DNA of 64,000 nt, taken from contig JAZDRN010000003.1 in assembly GCA_047501485.1 (NCBI GenBank), positions 124,001 through 188,000 of the forward strand, written 5' to 3'. Within the stretch, counting starts at the first letter, position 1. Every line of letters begins with the position of its first letter. The stretch comes from Ancrocorticia sp047501485 (GTDB lineage Bacteria > Actinomycetota > Actinomycetes > Actinomycetales > Actinomycetaceae). The position numbers and the translations under genes were made by a program. This document shows, piece after piece, positions 8,920-17,112 of this stretch. Below the pieces are notes generated by a model that saw only the letters and a list, made by a program, of their open reading frames with translations, searched no databases and had not been told where the DNA came from.

Positions 8920-9900
8920 ATGGCAGATAAGATCCGGGTAGCTATCAACGGATATGGAAATCTTGGACGCGCGGTGGAACTGGCCGTGCAGCGTAGCGAG
9001 GACATGGAGTTGGTTGCCATCTTCACGCGTCGCGACCCGGAATCGCTGAAGACGGCGACGGGCCGCGCCGTTGCCGGCGACGAGATGGCGCAATGGGTAG
9101 GCCACGTCGATGTGTGCGTGAACTGCGGGGGCTCCGCCACAGACCTGATGGATCAGACGCCGGAAGCCGCCGTCCTGTTCAACGTGGTGGATACCTTCGA
9201 CACCCACGCTCGTATCCCCGAGCATTTCGCGATCGTGGACTCGATCGCCCGGGATCACGATCATCTGGTCGCGATCTCAACCGGTTGGGACCCGGGGCTT
9301 TTCTCTCTGAACCGTCTGCTGGGCGAAGCCGTGCTGCCCGCCGGAGAGACTTACACCTTCTGGGGTCCGGGACTGTCCCAGGGACATTCTGACGCGCTAC
9401 GCCGCATCGAGGGGGTCGCGGCCGCCGTACAGTACACAAAGCCTGTGAACGACGTGCTCGATCGTATTCAGGCGGGAGAGCGCATGGAGCTCACAACCCG
9501 CGAGAAGCACACTCGCGAGTGCTGGGTTGTGCTTGAAGAAGGTGCGGATCAGGAGGCGATCCGCGAGGAGATCGTCTCCATGCCGAACTATTTCGCCGAT
9601 TACGACACCACCGTCAACTTCATCTCCGCCGAGGAGCTGGCCCGGGATCATTCCGGAATGCCCCATGGCGGCATCGTGGTGCGGCAGGGAGAGACAAGCG
9701 AGGGAACCACCCAGGTTGTCTCCTTCAAGCTCGCACTCGACTCCAACCCGGAGTTCACGGGTTCGGTTGCGGCGGCCACCGCCCGTGCGGTTGCGCGTAT
9801 GGCCGACGACGGCGTCCGCGGTGCCATCACCCTGTTCGACATCCCACCCGCAAAGCTCTCGCCTCGCGACCCGGCGGAACTGCGCAAGAGCCTGCTGTGA
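8920..9900 (+). CDS. ddh: meso-Diaminopimelate D-dehydrogenase
   Basis: A 326-residue NADPH-dependent enzyme that reductively aminates L-tetrahydrodipicolinate to meso-diaminopimelate in one step, bypassing the acylated lysine branch. The N-terminal nucleotide site is NGYGNLGRAVE (about 10-20). The family hallmarks VSTGWDPG (here ISTGWDPGLFSLNR), TFWGPGLSQGHSDALRRI, GVAAAVQYTKP and the later GMPHGG are all present, and the length matches Corynebacterium Ddh (320). The start is ATG 8920 with GAGAGGG upstream. Its presence implies that the cell makes meso-DAP for lysine and/or peptidoglycan. A strong terminator follows. Confidence 0.95.
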   Translation: MADKIRVAINGYGNLGRAVELAVQRSEDMELVAIFTRRDPESLKTATGRAVAGDEMAQWVGHVDVCVNCGGSATDLMDQTPEAAVLFNVVDTFDTHARIPEHFAIVDSIARDHDHLVAISTGWDPGLFSLNRLLGEAVLPAGETYTFWGPGLSQGHSDALRRIEGVAAAVQYTKPVNDVLDRIQAGERMELTTREKHTRECWVVLEEGADQEAIREEIVSMPNYFADYDTTVNFISAEELARDHSGMPHGGIVVRQGETSEGTTQVVSFKLALDSNPEFTGSVAAATARAVARMADDGVRGAITLFDIPPAKLSPRDPAELRKSLL

Positions 9901-9958
9901 GTGGGCACTCAGCCTGGCGTTGACGTAAGTAAGCTCAGTGCTGACATCGAGACGCGAA

Positions 9959-9996
9959 CGAGGGGTTCTTACCGATATATCGGTAAGAACCCCTCG
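9959..9996. terminator. Terminator between convergent ddh and nifX-like genes
   Basis: Perfect 18-bp arms cgaggggttcttaccgat and atcggtaagaacccctcg with only 2 nt between them, 58 nt past ddh. It could serve both strands. Confidence 0.65.
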
Positions 9997-10117
9997 CGTG
10001 CTTATGTATTGAGCGAGCTCAGCGTCTAGTACCAGGCATCAGCATCTCTAGCGTCCATAGCCGGTGGTTTGTCGCCGGCAGGGCGCTCCGGCCGCGCCGG
10101 GAGCGTGTTTGCCCGGC

Positions 10118-10612
10118 TCAGTCGTTGCAGCCGCAGCCGCCACCACCGCAACCTCCGGCTCCCACTCCCTGGGCAACCGGTTCGGGTTCGAGCTCGGCTG
10201 CGCCGCCGCCGCAACCACAGCCGCCACCACCTCCGCCGCAACAGCCGCCACCCGCGCCGACCTCCATCTCGATGATCTCCTGGATCTTCGGTGAGGTGTT
10301 CAGAGCGATGTCCTTGGCCGGGCCCTCGGCATCCAGAGCGATGATCAGGCCCATCTTCTGCATCGTGTTGAGCATGGAATCGCCGCAACGGTTGATGATG
10401 ACGGCGTCGACCTGATTCTCGCGCAAGAACTTGACGATACGTGCGTGATGGGAACCGGAGGTTCCCTCGTCATGCAGATCGTCCCACTTGACCTCGTGCT
10501 CATCCCATGACATGAGTTCGCCGTCGAGAATCTCGGCGAGGGCCACATCGTGGGCCTTTCCCCAGCGGGGATCTACCTGTCCGTCTGCCGTGACGGGAGT
10601 TGCAATGATCAT
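10118..10612 (-). CDS. NifX/NifB-type cofactor-binding domain protein with Cys/Gly tail
   Basis: A 164-residue protein. Residues 1-115 resemble the dinitrogenase iron-molybdenum cofactor-binding (NifX/YbiJ-like) fold: MIIATPV at the start, the charged loop with HHARIVKFLRE, and VIINRCGDSMLNTMQKMG. Residues 118-164 are a low-complexity tail made mostly of Gly with seven Cys, including CC, CGC and a final CGC, separated by an Ala/Glu/Pro linker. The tail could bind metal; that is inference. No nitrogenase or cofactor genes are near, so a nitrogen-fixing role is unlikely. The start is ATG 10612, 6 nt after TAGAGT, apparently leaderless. Confidence 0.75.
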   Translation of the reverse strand: MIIATPVTADGQVDPRWGKAHDVALAEILDGELMSWDEHEVKWDDLHDEGTSGSHHARIVKFLRENQVDAVIINRCGDSMLNTMQKMGLIIALDAEGPAKDIALNTSPKIQEIIEMEVGAGGGCCGGGGGGCGCGGGAAELEPEPVAQGVGAGGCGGGGCGCND

Positions 10613-10618
10613 GGCCCC

Positions 10619-10624
10619 ACTCTA
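10619..10624 (-). promoter_or_regulatory. -10 box TAGAGT, leaderless start
   Basis: On the minus strand TAGAGT is followed by six bases and the ATG of the nifX-like gene. Confidence 0.5.
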
Positions 10625-10849
10625 TGCGCATGCCCGGGGCGGGGGCGAGCACCTCCGTCCTATGTCACGGAGTGGAGAACACACTTATCGTTGCAATTTC
10701 ACGGTTCTGGTTGTTTTTAATGGGATGAAGAAAGCTCTGGTCGATCGACCTCCGGCCGAGCATGAAGAGGAGCAAGCACAGCGGGGAACCATCGAGAAGT
10801 ACAGCGGGGCACCCTCGAGAAGAGGAAACACGGCGAAATGCAAGCATGC

Positions 10850-10886
10850 GAAGACCCGGCAAGCCCCCAAGCCCCGCCGGGTCTTC
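10850..10886 (-). terminator. Terminator after FtsX-like permease
   Basis: Arms gaagacccggc and gccgggtcttc (11 bp, perfect) with a 15-nt loop, 80 bp past the end of the leftward permease gene. Confidence 0.6.
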
Positions 10887-10966
10887 ACGTTCTTCCGGCG
10901 TCAACCGGCTCCCACCCTCGGAGCCGGGCGCCCACAGATACCCGCCACCGGATTCGTCGTCGCCAC

Positions 10967-12352
10967 TCAGTCGTTGGAACGCCGCTTGGTGGCGAGCACG
11001 TGCCTTTCCAGAGGCTCGCATGCCATCAGCGCGAGCACTGACAACCCGATGCCGATGAGCAGGATGATCCCGAGGCGGATAACACCCGAGACCGAGGTGT
11101 TCATGGCCGAGGCAAGGAGGCCGAGACCGAGGCCCAGCAACGACGAGGCGACCGTCGCGAGGAAGAGGGGCACCATGATCTGCATGAAACGCGTCTGGCC
11201 GAACACTCTCCGTGGGAAACCGAGCTGTGAGAGAGCATAGGTCTCGGGTGCCCGGTCGAACACGGTCGAGGACTGATTCATCAGGGTGGATAGCGCGGCC
11301 ACAGCGAAACCGAATCCCAGGGTGATGAGGACGCCGGTGCTGATGTCCTGCAGGTAGAAAGATTCGGATTGGTTGGCCTCCATGGGAATCACCGCCACGA
11401 AACCCGCAATGAAGCACAGCAGCGAGATTGCGTTGACGGTGCGCCAGGACGAGCGCGGATCGTCGAGGATGCGGCGCATGGCCAGGAGACGCGGCACAGA
11501 GGACGTGCGCGTGGCCGGAGCGGCGAAAAGCTGCAGGATCCAGGGGCCCACCAGAGAGATGGCACCCACCATGATGAGGATCATGATGGCCATGACCGAA
11601 TAGGTGGCGGCATCGTTCAAACTGTAATTGGAACGCGTCCACAGTATGAAGCCGAAAAGGGCCGCGATGAAGGCCAGAGGACGCCAACGTTTGAGGGCCG
11701 GATTCGCCTCCCGCCGCGCCACACCGAGTGGGGAGATGCGCACTCGCTGCAAACCCACCACCGTGGAAAGGAGCGCGATGGCGAGAAGAAGCGCCAGCAC
11801 GCCGAGGAGAAGCGCGATCGGCAGGCGCATCTGCGAGGAGTCGATCTGCTGTTGCAGGAAGCTGACCTGATGCCATAGCGGCAAGGTCAGATAATAGGTC
11901 ACGATTCCGAAGGCCGCTCCGATGAACCACTGCACCAGCGTCTCCACCACAGACATGGCGATCGTCTGGCCTCCTGTCACCCCCACCAGACGGAGCGATG
12001 AGAGCCGCTCGGCTCGGCCGCGCGCGCCGAGACGCGCAGCCGCGGCGCCCAGAGAGAAGATCGGGAAAATGAGCAGTGCTCCGGCGGCCAACGCCAGTGA
12101 GAAGTACATGGCGAGAAGGTTCGCCGCCGGATCGTCGCCGGTCAGCCCCATGGTGGTGGCAAGCTCGACCATGGATGCGGAAGGGTTGACGCGCCACTGG
12201 GAGAACATCCAGATTCCGCCCGCAACGGTCAAAGCCATCAGCGTGGATAGCGCGAACGAGAGGACGGCGAGAAGGTCCAACCAGGCGTCACCGGTGCGAG
12301 CCTTGAGGCGCGCGGCTGTCAGAGTGGGTGCGAGTCGCAGAGCCTCGTTCAT
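10967..12352 (-). CDS. FtsX-like ABC permease
   Basis: A 461-residue membrane protein with two FtsX-like halves. Membrane helices fall near residues 25-50, 85-110, 150-170 and 185-210, then after 225-265 several more (about 315-335, 345-365, 400-425, 430-450). It overlaps the ATPase gene upstream by 4 nt (ATGA), so the two are translationally coupled and form one transporter. An in-frame extension upstream to 12907 is only a shadow inside the ATPase gene. The protein lacks a long extracytoplasmic domain of the MacB/BceB kind. The substrate is unknown, and export or envelope maintenance is the usual role. Confidence 0.82.
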   Translation of the reverse strand: MNEALRLAPTLTAARLKARTGDAWLDLLAVLSFALSTLMALTVAGGIWMFSQWRVNPSASMVELATTMGLTGDDPAANLLAMYFSLALAAGALLIFPIFSLGAAAARLGARGRAERLSSLRLVGVTGGQTIAMSVVETLVQWFIGAAFGIVTYYLTLPLWHQVSFLQQQIDSSQMRLPIALLLGVLALLLAIALLSTVVGLQRVRISPLGVARREANPALKRWRPLAFIAALFGFILWTRSNYSLNDAATYSVMAIMILIMVGAISLVGPWILQLFAAPATRTSSVPRLLAMRRILDDPRSSWRTVNAISLLCFIAGFVAVIPMEANQSESFYLQDISTGVLITLGFGFAVAALSTLMNQSSTVFDRAPETYALSQLGFPRRVFGQTRFMQIMVPLFLATVASSLLGLGLGLLASAMNTSVSGVIRLGIILLIGIGLSVLALMACEPLERHVLATKRRSND

Positions 12353-13290
12353 TGCCAACCTCCGAAGCCGTTGTCGTTCCTCATCTCGGGAGTGGAAGCG
12401 GACTCCTTCGCGGGGTAGGTGGGCGGGTAGCCTGCCGATTGCGCCGGGTAGGCCGGTGGATAGGGAGTCGGCTGATCGGACTGTGGACTGGGGCCGGGAT
12501 GGGCGGGGGAGGCAGCGGGCTGACCGAAGGAGGCCTGCGCCGCGGGAGCGCTGCTCCGCGCAGAGTGCATATCGGCCGCATCCTGTGAATGCTTCACGGC
12601 GGAATAGAGCGAATCCGCGTGGATCCGGCCGTCTCGGATCTCGACGAGACGATCGCACCATGCCGCGACCTGTGGATCGTGGGTCACCACGATGAAGGTC
12701 GAGTGCGTCATGCGCGTGGTCGTGGTGAGGACCTGCATCACCTCGTGGCCCGTGGCCTGATCGAGAGCGCCCGTGGGCTCGTCCGCGAAGATGACCGCAG
12801 GATCGCCAGCGAGTGCACGTGCAATGGCGACGCGCTGGGCCTGGCCTCCAGACATGGAGCCGGGGCGCCGCTGCGCCTCGCGCGAAAGACCGAGCCTGCT
12901 CAGCCACTCATCGGCGCTGGCCAAGGCCTTGCGACGGGAGGTTCCTCGCAGCATCAGGGGAATGGCGACGTTCTCGCGGGCGGAGAGTTCGGGGATGAGC
13001 TGACCGTCTTGGAACACGAAGCCGAAATCGCGCAGGCGAAGTTTGGATCGTGCCGCGTCGGGGAGTCCAGAAACCGTCTCGGGCCCGAGTGTCACCTCGC
13101 CGCTGCTGGGTGCGAGGATGCCGGAAAGACAATGCAACAGCGTTGACTTACCAGAGCCCGAGGGGCCCATGATTGCCATTGTCTGACCGGATGGGATGGT
13201 GATATCGACGCCGGCCAGGGCGCGTACATTACCAAAATCCTTGACGAGGCTCTGCCCTGCGAGAGTGCGATCGGTACGGTTGTCGTTCAT
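12349..13290 (-). CDS. ABC transporter ATP-binding protein with Pro/Tyr-rich tail
   Basis: A 313-residue ATPase of the MacB/LolD class. Walker A is GPSGSGKST (about residue 40), the signature is MSGGQAQRVAIARAL (about 145), Walker B is VIFADEPTGALD, and the switch His lies in VVTHD. Residues after about 225 are unusual: about 85 residues of Ala, Ser, Gln and Pro with PYPPAYPAQ and YPPTYPAKE repeats, ending GFGGWQ. Such a tail is not part of the ATPase fold and might be a tether or protein-binding segment (inference). ATG 13290 is the likely start. Partner permease is downstream; the upstream region holds the 18-bp dyad shared with 20436. Confidence 0.85.
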   Translation of the reverse strand: MNDNRTDRTLAGQSLVKDFGNVRALAGVDITIPSGQTMAIMGPSGSGKSTLLHCLSGILAPSSGEVTLGPETVSGLPDAARSKLRLRDFGFVFQDGQLIPELSARENVAIPLMLRGTSRRKALASADEWLSRLGLSREAQRRPGSMSGGQAQRVAIARALAGDPAVIFADEPTGALDQATGHEVMQVLTTTTRMTHSTFIVVTHDPQVAAWCDRLVEIRDGRIHADSLYSAVKHSQDAADMHSARSSAPAAQASFGQPAASPAHPGPSPQSDQPTPYPPAYPAQSAGYPPTYPAKESASTPEMRNDNGFGGWQ

Positions 13291-13347
13291 ACCCACTATT
13301 TCACCCGAATCCGGAGCCCGCGCATATGGTGCTGACTGTCCGAAGCA

Positions 13348-13365
13348 GGTAGAGCTGGCTCTACC
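13348..13365. promoter_or_regulatory. Shared 18-bp operator-like dyad, copy 1
   Basis: GGTAGAGCTGGCTCTACC: 8-bp arms with a 2-nt centre, between the divergent ATPase genes at 13290 and 13490. The identical 18 bases recur at 20436-20453 in another divergent transporter/TCS promoter region. Confidence 0.65.
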
Positions 13366-13489
13366 GCGAGCCTGAGACAGGTGGAGGCGGCCGAGGCGGG
13401 CGAGGGCGGGCACGCCCATGACATCCGTCATGGCTACGAAATGATCGTTGACAGTTCCTTCGTACACCCCTGTCCGGGAAGATTAGGGC

Positions 13490-14398
13490 ATGAAGCAGAA
13501 CGAGAACGCCCTGGCGATATCCGGGGTAACGAAGCGCTTTGGCTCGCTAACGGCGGTGGATGATGTGAATTTGACCGTTCCCATCGGTGAGATCGTGGCT
13601 TTGCTGGGGCCCAATGGCGCCGGCAAGACCACCCTCCTGGACATGGTGCTCGGCTTTACCTCTCCGGCCGCCGGGACGATCTCCGTCATGGACCGGGCAC
13701 CCCGTGCCGCAGCAACAAGCGGAGAGGTCGGGGCGGTGCTGCAGACCAGGGGCCTGCTCGACGATCTGACGGTTTCGGAGACCTTGCGCATGGTTGCGGC
13801 ATGCCATCACAGGCACTTGCCGCTGGCCGATGTCATCGCCCGTGCCGGACTCGCGGATTTCGCCTCGCGCAAGGTCGGCAAGTGCTCGGGTGGCCAGATA
13901 CAGCGATTGCGATTCGCGCTCGCCCTTCTGACCGATCCGCAGTTGCTCATCCTCGACGAGCCGACGGCCGGGATGGACGCGGCAGCCCGCCGCGATTTCT
14001 GGCGGACGATGCACACAGAGGCCGAGCGGGGCCGCACCGTCGTATTCGCCACCCATTACTTACAGGAAGCCGACGACTATGCGGATAGGGTCGTCCTTAT
14101 GCGTTCGGGGAGGATCGTCGCCGATGGCACCGTGGCCGAGATGACATCCACCCAGGACAAGATCATCCACGCCGTCTGGTTGAACGAGACCGTCGCCCCC
14201 TCCGTCGTCGCCCAGGACATGGGTGTGCGCGACTGGAGCCGGGAGGGCGAACGGGTACGTTTCACGACGGCGAACTCCGATGCGCTCGCGCGCTACCTGC
14301 TGACCGAGAATCTTGTCCGTGACCTGGAGATTTCCCGTCCCTCGATGGAGAGTGTGTTCTTCGAGCTGACGGAAGCGGAAGAAGGAGCACTCCGATGA
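13490..14398 (+). CDS. ABC-2-type exporter ATP-binding protein
   Basis: A 302-residue ATPase of the drug/antibiotic exporter class (DrrA/CcmA-like). Walker A is GPNGAGKTTLLD (about 39-50), signature CSGGQIQRLRFAL (Cys in place of the usual first Leu), Walker B LLILDEPTAGMD, switch His in FATHYL. A C-terminal domain of about 90 residues follows, typical of this class. The permease overlaps by 4 nt downstream. GAAGAT lies 6 nt before the ATG, so the start may be leaderless. First gene of a four-gene unit with a DesKR-like TCS. Confidence 0.88.
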   Translation: MKQNENALAISGVTKRFGSLTAVDDVNLTVPIGEIVALLGPNGAGKTTLLDMVLGFTSPAAGTISVMDRAPRAAATSGEVGAVLQTRGLLDDLTVSETLRMVAACHHRHLPLADVIARAGLADFASRKVGKCSGGQIQRLRFALALLTDPQLLILDEPTAGMDAAARRDFWRTMHTEAERGRTVVFATHYLQEADDYADRVVLMRSGRIVADGTVAEMTSTQDKIIHAVWLNETVAPSVVAQDMGVRDWSREGERVRFTTANSDALARYLLTENLVRDLEISRPSMESVFFELTEAEEGALR

Positions 14399-15180
14399 AC
14401 ACCAAGATCGTCACCCGATATACGGCGTGGGAGTTCTGGCGCAATCTGAGAATGGTCGATTCCACGTTCTTCGTGATCGTCCTTCCGGCTGCCATGTACC
14501 TCATGTTCGGCGTGGGTATGAATGATGGAGAGATGCCCGCAGGCCACGGAAATATTTCCGCCTTCGTCATGACCTCCATGGCTGTATATGGAGCCGTCAT
14601 AGCGACGACGGCGATGGCGGGCTCGGCGGCAATCGAGCGCAACTACGGATGGGGACGCCAGCTTTCCCTTACCGGGCTCTCGAACGGTGGATACTTCACG
14701 GGGAAGATGCTCTCAAGCGTGGCCATGGCGATTGTTCCAATCGTCACGGTGTTCATCATCGGTGCCGCGACAGGCGCCCAGTTCGACGCGTTGTGGCGCT
14801 GGTTCGCCGTCGCCGGACTCTGCCTGGTAGTGGCGCTGCCGTTCGGCTTCTACGGCCTGGGTGCGGCCCTCATCTTCCGGTCCGAGACGGCGGTCTCGGC
14901 CGCATCGGGCATACTCGTCATCCTGTCCTTCTTCGGGAACCTGTTCGTGCCGCTATCCGGTGTGATGCTCGATATCGCCAGATTCACCCCGCTCTACGGG
15001 GTGGCGACGCTGGCGCGCTGGCCCCAGATGGAGGGGTTCGTCATCCCGATGAACGATGTGGGGCCGGACTACGTCCCCGAGTTCGACTCGCTGCCGATGG
15101 TCATCATGAACATCGTCGTGTGGACGGCCATTTTCGTGGGGGTCTGCATATTGGCCGGTCGGCGTCGGACGCAACGATAG
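14395..15180 (+). CDS. ABC-2-type exporter permease
   Basis: A 261-residue integral membrane protein with six hydrophobic segments (about 20-42, 56-78, 103-130, 137-160, 166-190, 228-250). It lacks soluble domains, as is normal for ABC-2 permeases. Its ATG overlaps the stop of the ATPase gene, so both make one exporter. A 12-bp hairpin separates it from the kinase gene 76 nt downstream. The DesKR-like pair next to it probably controls its expression. The cargo cannot be read from sequence. Confidence 0.82.
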   Translation: MNTKIVTRYTAWEFWRNLRMVDSTFFVIVLPAAMYLMFGVGMNDGEMPAGHGNISAFVMTSMAVYGAVIATTAMAGSAAIERNYGWGRQLSLTGLSNGGYFTGKMLSSVAMAIVPIVTVFIIGAATGAQFDALWRWFAVAGLCLVVALPFGFYGLGAALIFRSETAVSAASGILVILSFFGNLFVPLSGVMLDIARFTPLYGVATLARWPQMEGFVIPMNDVGPDYVPEFDSLPMVIMNIVVWTAIFVGVCILAGRRRTQR

Positions 15181-15192
15181 CCTAGGGGCATA

Positions 15193-15227
15193 GCCTGCGG
15201 GGAGTCGCGAGTCGGCTCCCCGCAGGC
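15193..15227 (+). terminator. Intercistronic hairpin between exporter and kinase genes
   Basis: Perfect arms gcctgcggggag and ctccccgcaggc with an 11-nt loop. It lies inside an apparent operon and lacks a T-tract, so it may attenuate or stabilise rather than fully terminate. Confidence 0.55.
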
Positions 15228-15256
15228 CTGCCGCCAACAACCGTAGGGAGGGAGAA

Positions 15257-16378
15257 ATGCAGCGAGGGTATCAGCCGCCGGATGTGTTCTCGGCCCAGGA
15301 TAAACGCGAGAGCCTCTTCTACGGCGGGATCTGGCTGATCTTTCTACTGTGGCCGGTGGTCACTATCGCAGCCTCGGACGATTTCTTGGCGTGGAAGATC
15401 TTGGGATGGGCCTCCATCGCGGCTTTTGTCGCCATCTATCTTTACGGGCTGACCCACCCCAGGCCTGTTTCCAGCTGGCCCCGTTGGGTGTGCACGCTGT
15501 GCTACACCGTGGTGCTGCTGTCGCTCATGGTGCCGGTGGCGTTGACCGCGGGAGTGGGCGCTCTCAACCTCTGCCCCTACGTCTTGGCGCTCTGGCTCTT
15601 CTCCCACAGGTGGAGAACAGGGCTCGCCGGTGCCTGCCTCGTCCTGCTCGTAAGCCTGGCGGTGGGTTTCATATTCTTCCCGAACGAGGTCTTGTTCTAT
15701 ATGGTCGTCCCGCTGGGAACAACCTTCGTGATCTTGCTGATGGTGCGCTTCATGGTGGAGAAGGATGAGAACGATCGCGCCATCTCCAAGCAACTGGCGC
15801 TGAGCCAACAGCGCGAAGAATTGGCCCGGACGGTCCACGATGTTCTCGGGCATTCGCTCACCGCTGTCTCGGTGAGCGCTCAACTGGCGAGGAGGCTCGT
15901 GGACGTCGATCCGCGGGCGGCCGCCGCCCAGCTCGATAACATCCTGACAACCGCACGCACGGCGCTTTCCGAGGTGCGGTCCACCGTGGTGGAACTGCGT
16001 CAGCCGGATCTCGCCGAACAGCTGAGAGTGGCGCGGACGTTGCTCGAAGCGGCCGGCATCGCGGCCGATCTGCCCAAAGCTCGTGGTCTGGACGCGCTGG
16101 GCGAGACCGAGAGGGAACTCTTCGCCTGGTGCCTGCGGGAAGGAATCACGAATGTGGTGCGCCATTCGGAGGCCTCGCGGTGCCGAGTCCGAATCTCCGA
16201 GACCCGGTTGAGGATTGACGACGACGGTATCGGCCTGAAGAAACCTGCGGGCCACGGCTTGATGGGGCTACGACAGCGCGTGGAGGAAGCCGGCGGGACC
16301 CTTCGTGTGGGAGCGTTGCCCACCGGCGAACAGGATGGTTCGCAACAGCCGGGAACTCGTTTGGAGGTCATGCTGTGA
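15257..16378 (+). CDS. Sensor histidine kinase, DesK-like
   Basis: A 373-residue kinase. Membrane helices lie at about 22-40, 45-64, 80-100, 105-118, 125-141 and 147-164, followed by a short linker. The phosphoacceptor H194 is in ARTVHDVLGHSLTAVS, the classic DesK-like HDxxGH form. The ATPase domain shows EGITNVVRHSEA and GHGLMGLRQRVEEAGG. The start is ATG 15257 with AGGGAGGGAG. The stop overlaps the GTG of the response-regulator gene (GTGA). DesK itself senses membrane fluidity; here the adjacent ABC-2 exporter suggests a membrane-active compound or membrane stress, which is inference. Confidence 0.9.
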   Translation: MQRGYQPPDVFSAQDKRESLFYGGIWLIFLLWPVVTIAASDDFLAWKILGWASIAAFVAIYLYGLTHPRPVSSWPRWVCTLCYTVVLLSLMVPVALTAGVGALNLCPYVLALWLFSHRWRTGLAGACLVLLVSLAVGFIFFPNEVLFYMVVPLGTTFVILLMVRFMVEKDENDRAISKQLALSQQREELARTVHDVLGHSLTAVSVSAQLARRLVDVDPRAAAAQLDNILTTARTALSEVRSTVVELRQPDLAEQLRVARTLLEAAGIAADLPKARGLDALGETERELFAWCLREGITNVVRHSEASRCRVRISETRLRIDDDGIGLKKPAGHGLMGLRQRVEEAGGTLRVGALPTGEQDGSQQPGTRLEVML

Positions 16379-16977
16379 TTCGAGTATTGGTGGCCGATGA
16401 TCAGGAGTTAGTGCGGGCGGGGCTCGCCGCACTCCTGAATCTGGAAGAGGATATCGAAGTGGTCGCCGAGCTGGCGAGCGGAACCGGATGCGCGCAGGCC
16501 GTCGAGGAGCATGCGGTGGATGTGGCGGTGCTGGATATCGAGATGCCGGAGATGGATGGTATCTGCGCGACACAGGAGATCATGGCTGCCGGCAGCTGCA
16601 AAGTGCTCATCGTGACCACGTTCGGACGCACCGGGTACTTGCAGCGTGCGCTCGCGGCCGGGGCTTCGGGATTCATGATCAAAGACGCCCCCGCCGAACA
16701 GCTCGCCCAGGCGATCCGTACAGTCCATGCGGGTGGCAGGGTTGTCGATCCCGCGCTGGCCACCGAGGCGCTGTTGGCGGGAGCGAATCCGCTGACCGAT
16801 CGTGAGCGCGATGCGCTACGGCTGGCCCTCACCGGGGCCTCGATCAAGGACATCGCGGCCCAGCTCTTTCTCTCGCCGGGAACGGTCCGCAACCACTTGT
16901 CTGCAGCGATCGGGAAAATGGGGGCGAGCAACCGGAGCGAAGCCGCCGGCATCGCGCAGAGCCGTGGGTGGCTGTGA
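16375..16977 (+). CDS. NarL-type response regulator, DesR-like
   Basis: A 200-residue regulator starting with a GTG that overlaps the kinase stop. Receiver domain: acidic pair D8-D9, phosphoacceptor D54 in VAVLDIEMPEMDG, switch Thr in IVTTFGRTGYL, conserved Lys in FMIKDAPAEQL. LuxR helix-turn-helix at about 138-198 (LTDRERDALRLAL to GTVRNHLSAAIGKMGASNR). It is the partner of the DesK-like kinase and probably controls the exporter upstream. It is one candidate for binding the shared dyad at 13348 and 20436. Confidence 0.9.
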   Translation: MIRVLVADDQELVRAGLAALLNLEEDIEVVAELASGTGCAQAVEEHAVDVAVLDIEMPEMDGICATQEIMAAGSCKVLIVTTFGRTGYLQRALAAGASGFMIKDAPAEQLAQAIRTVHAGGRVVDPALATEALLAGANPLTDRERDALRLALTGASIKDIAAQLFLSPGTVRNHLSAAIGKMGASNRSEAAGIAQSRGWL

Positions 16978-16997
16978 GCGAGCGGTGCCCCAACTAC

Positions 16998-17055
16998 GTG
17001 GGTATCCAGCGTTGAAGGACGCCTTAATTGGCGGCGCCCAACGCTGGATACCCAC
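16998..17055. terminator. Long hairpin between convergent genes
   Basis: Perfect 16-bp arms gtgggtatccagcgtt and aacgctggatacccac are 26 nt apart. The loop itself can form a small CGCC/GGCG stem, giving a cruciform-like shape. Confidence 0.6.
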
Positions 17056-17060
17056 CAAAA

Positions 17061-17100
17061 AGGGGAGGGCCCGCGGACACATGTCCGAGGACCCTCCCCT
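17061..17100 (-). terminator. Terminator of the leftward FtsX gene
   Basis: Arms aggggaggg and ccctcccct with an inner ggaca/tgtcc pairing, 12 bp past the stop of the leftward permease. On the minus strand a T-rich run (ccttttt) follows. Confidence 0.7.
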
Positions 17101-17112
17101 GACCCGCTGGAC

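Larger units (their letters stand above)
10613..10966. other. Intergenic, with terminator hairpin
   Basis: It contains the leaderless promoter of the nifX-like gene at its left edge and the hairpin at 10850-10886 near its right. No gene is supported between them. Confidence 0.5.

Noticed and set aside
10967..12907. Permease reading frame extended upstream by 185 codons
   Set aside because: The extension lies inside the ATPase gene, and ATG 12352 overlaps the ATPase stop in the usual ATGA manner.
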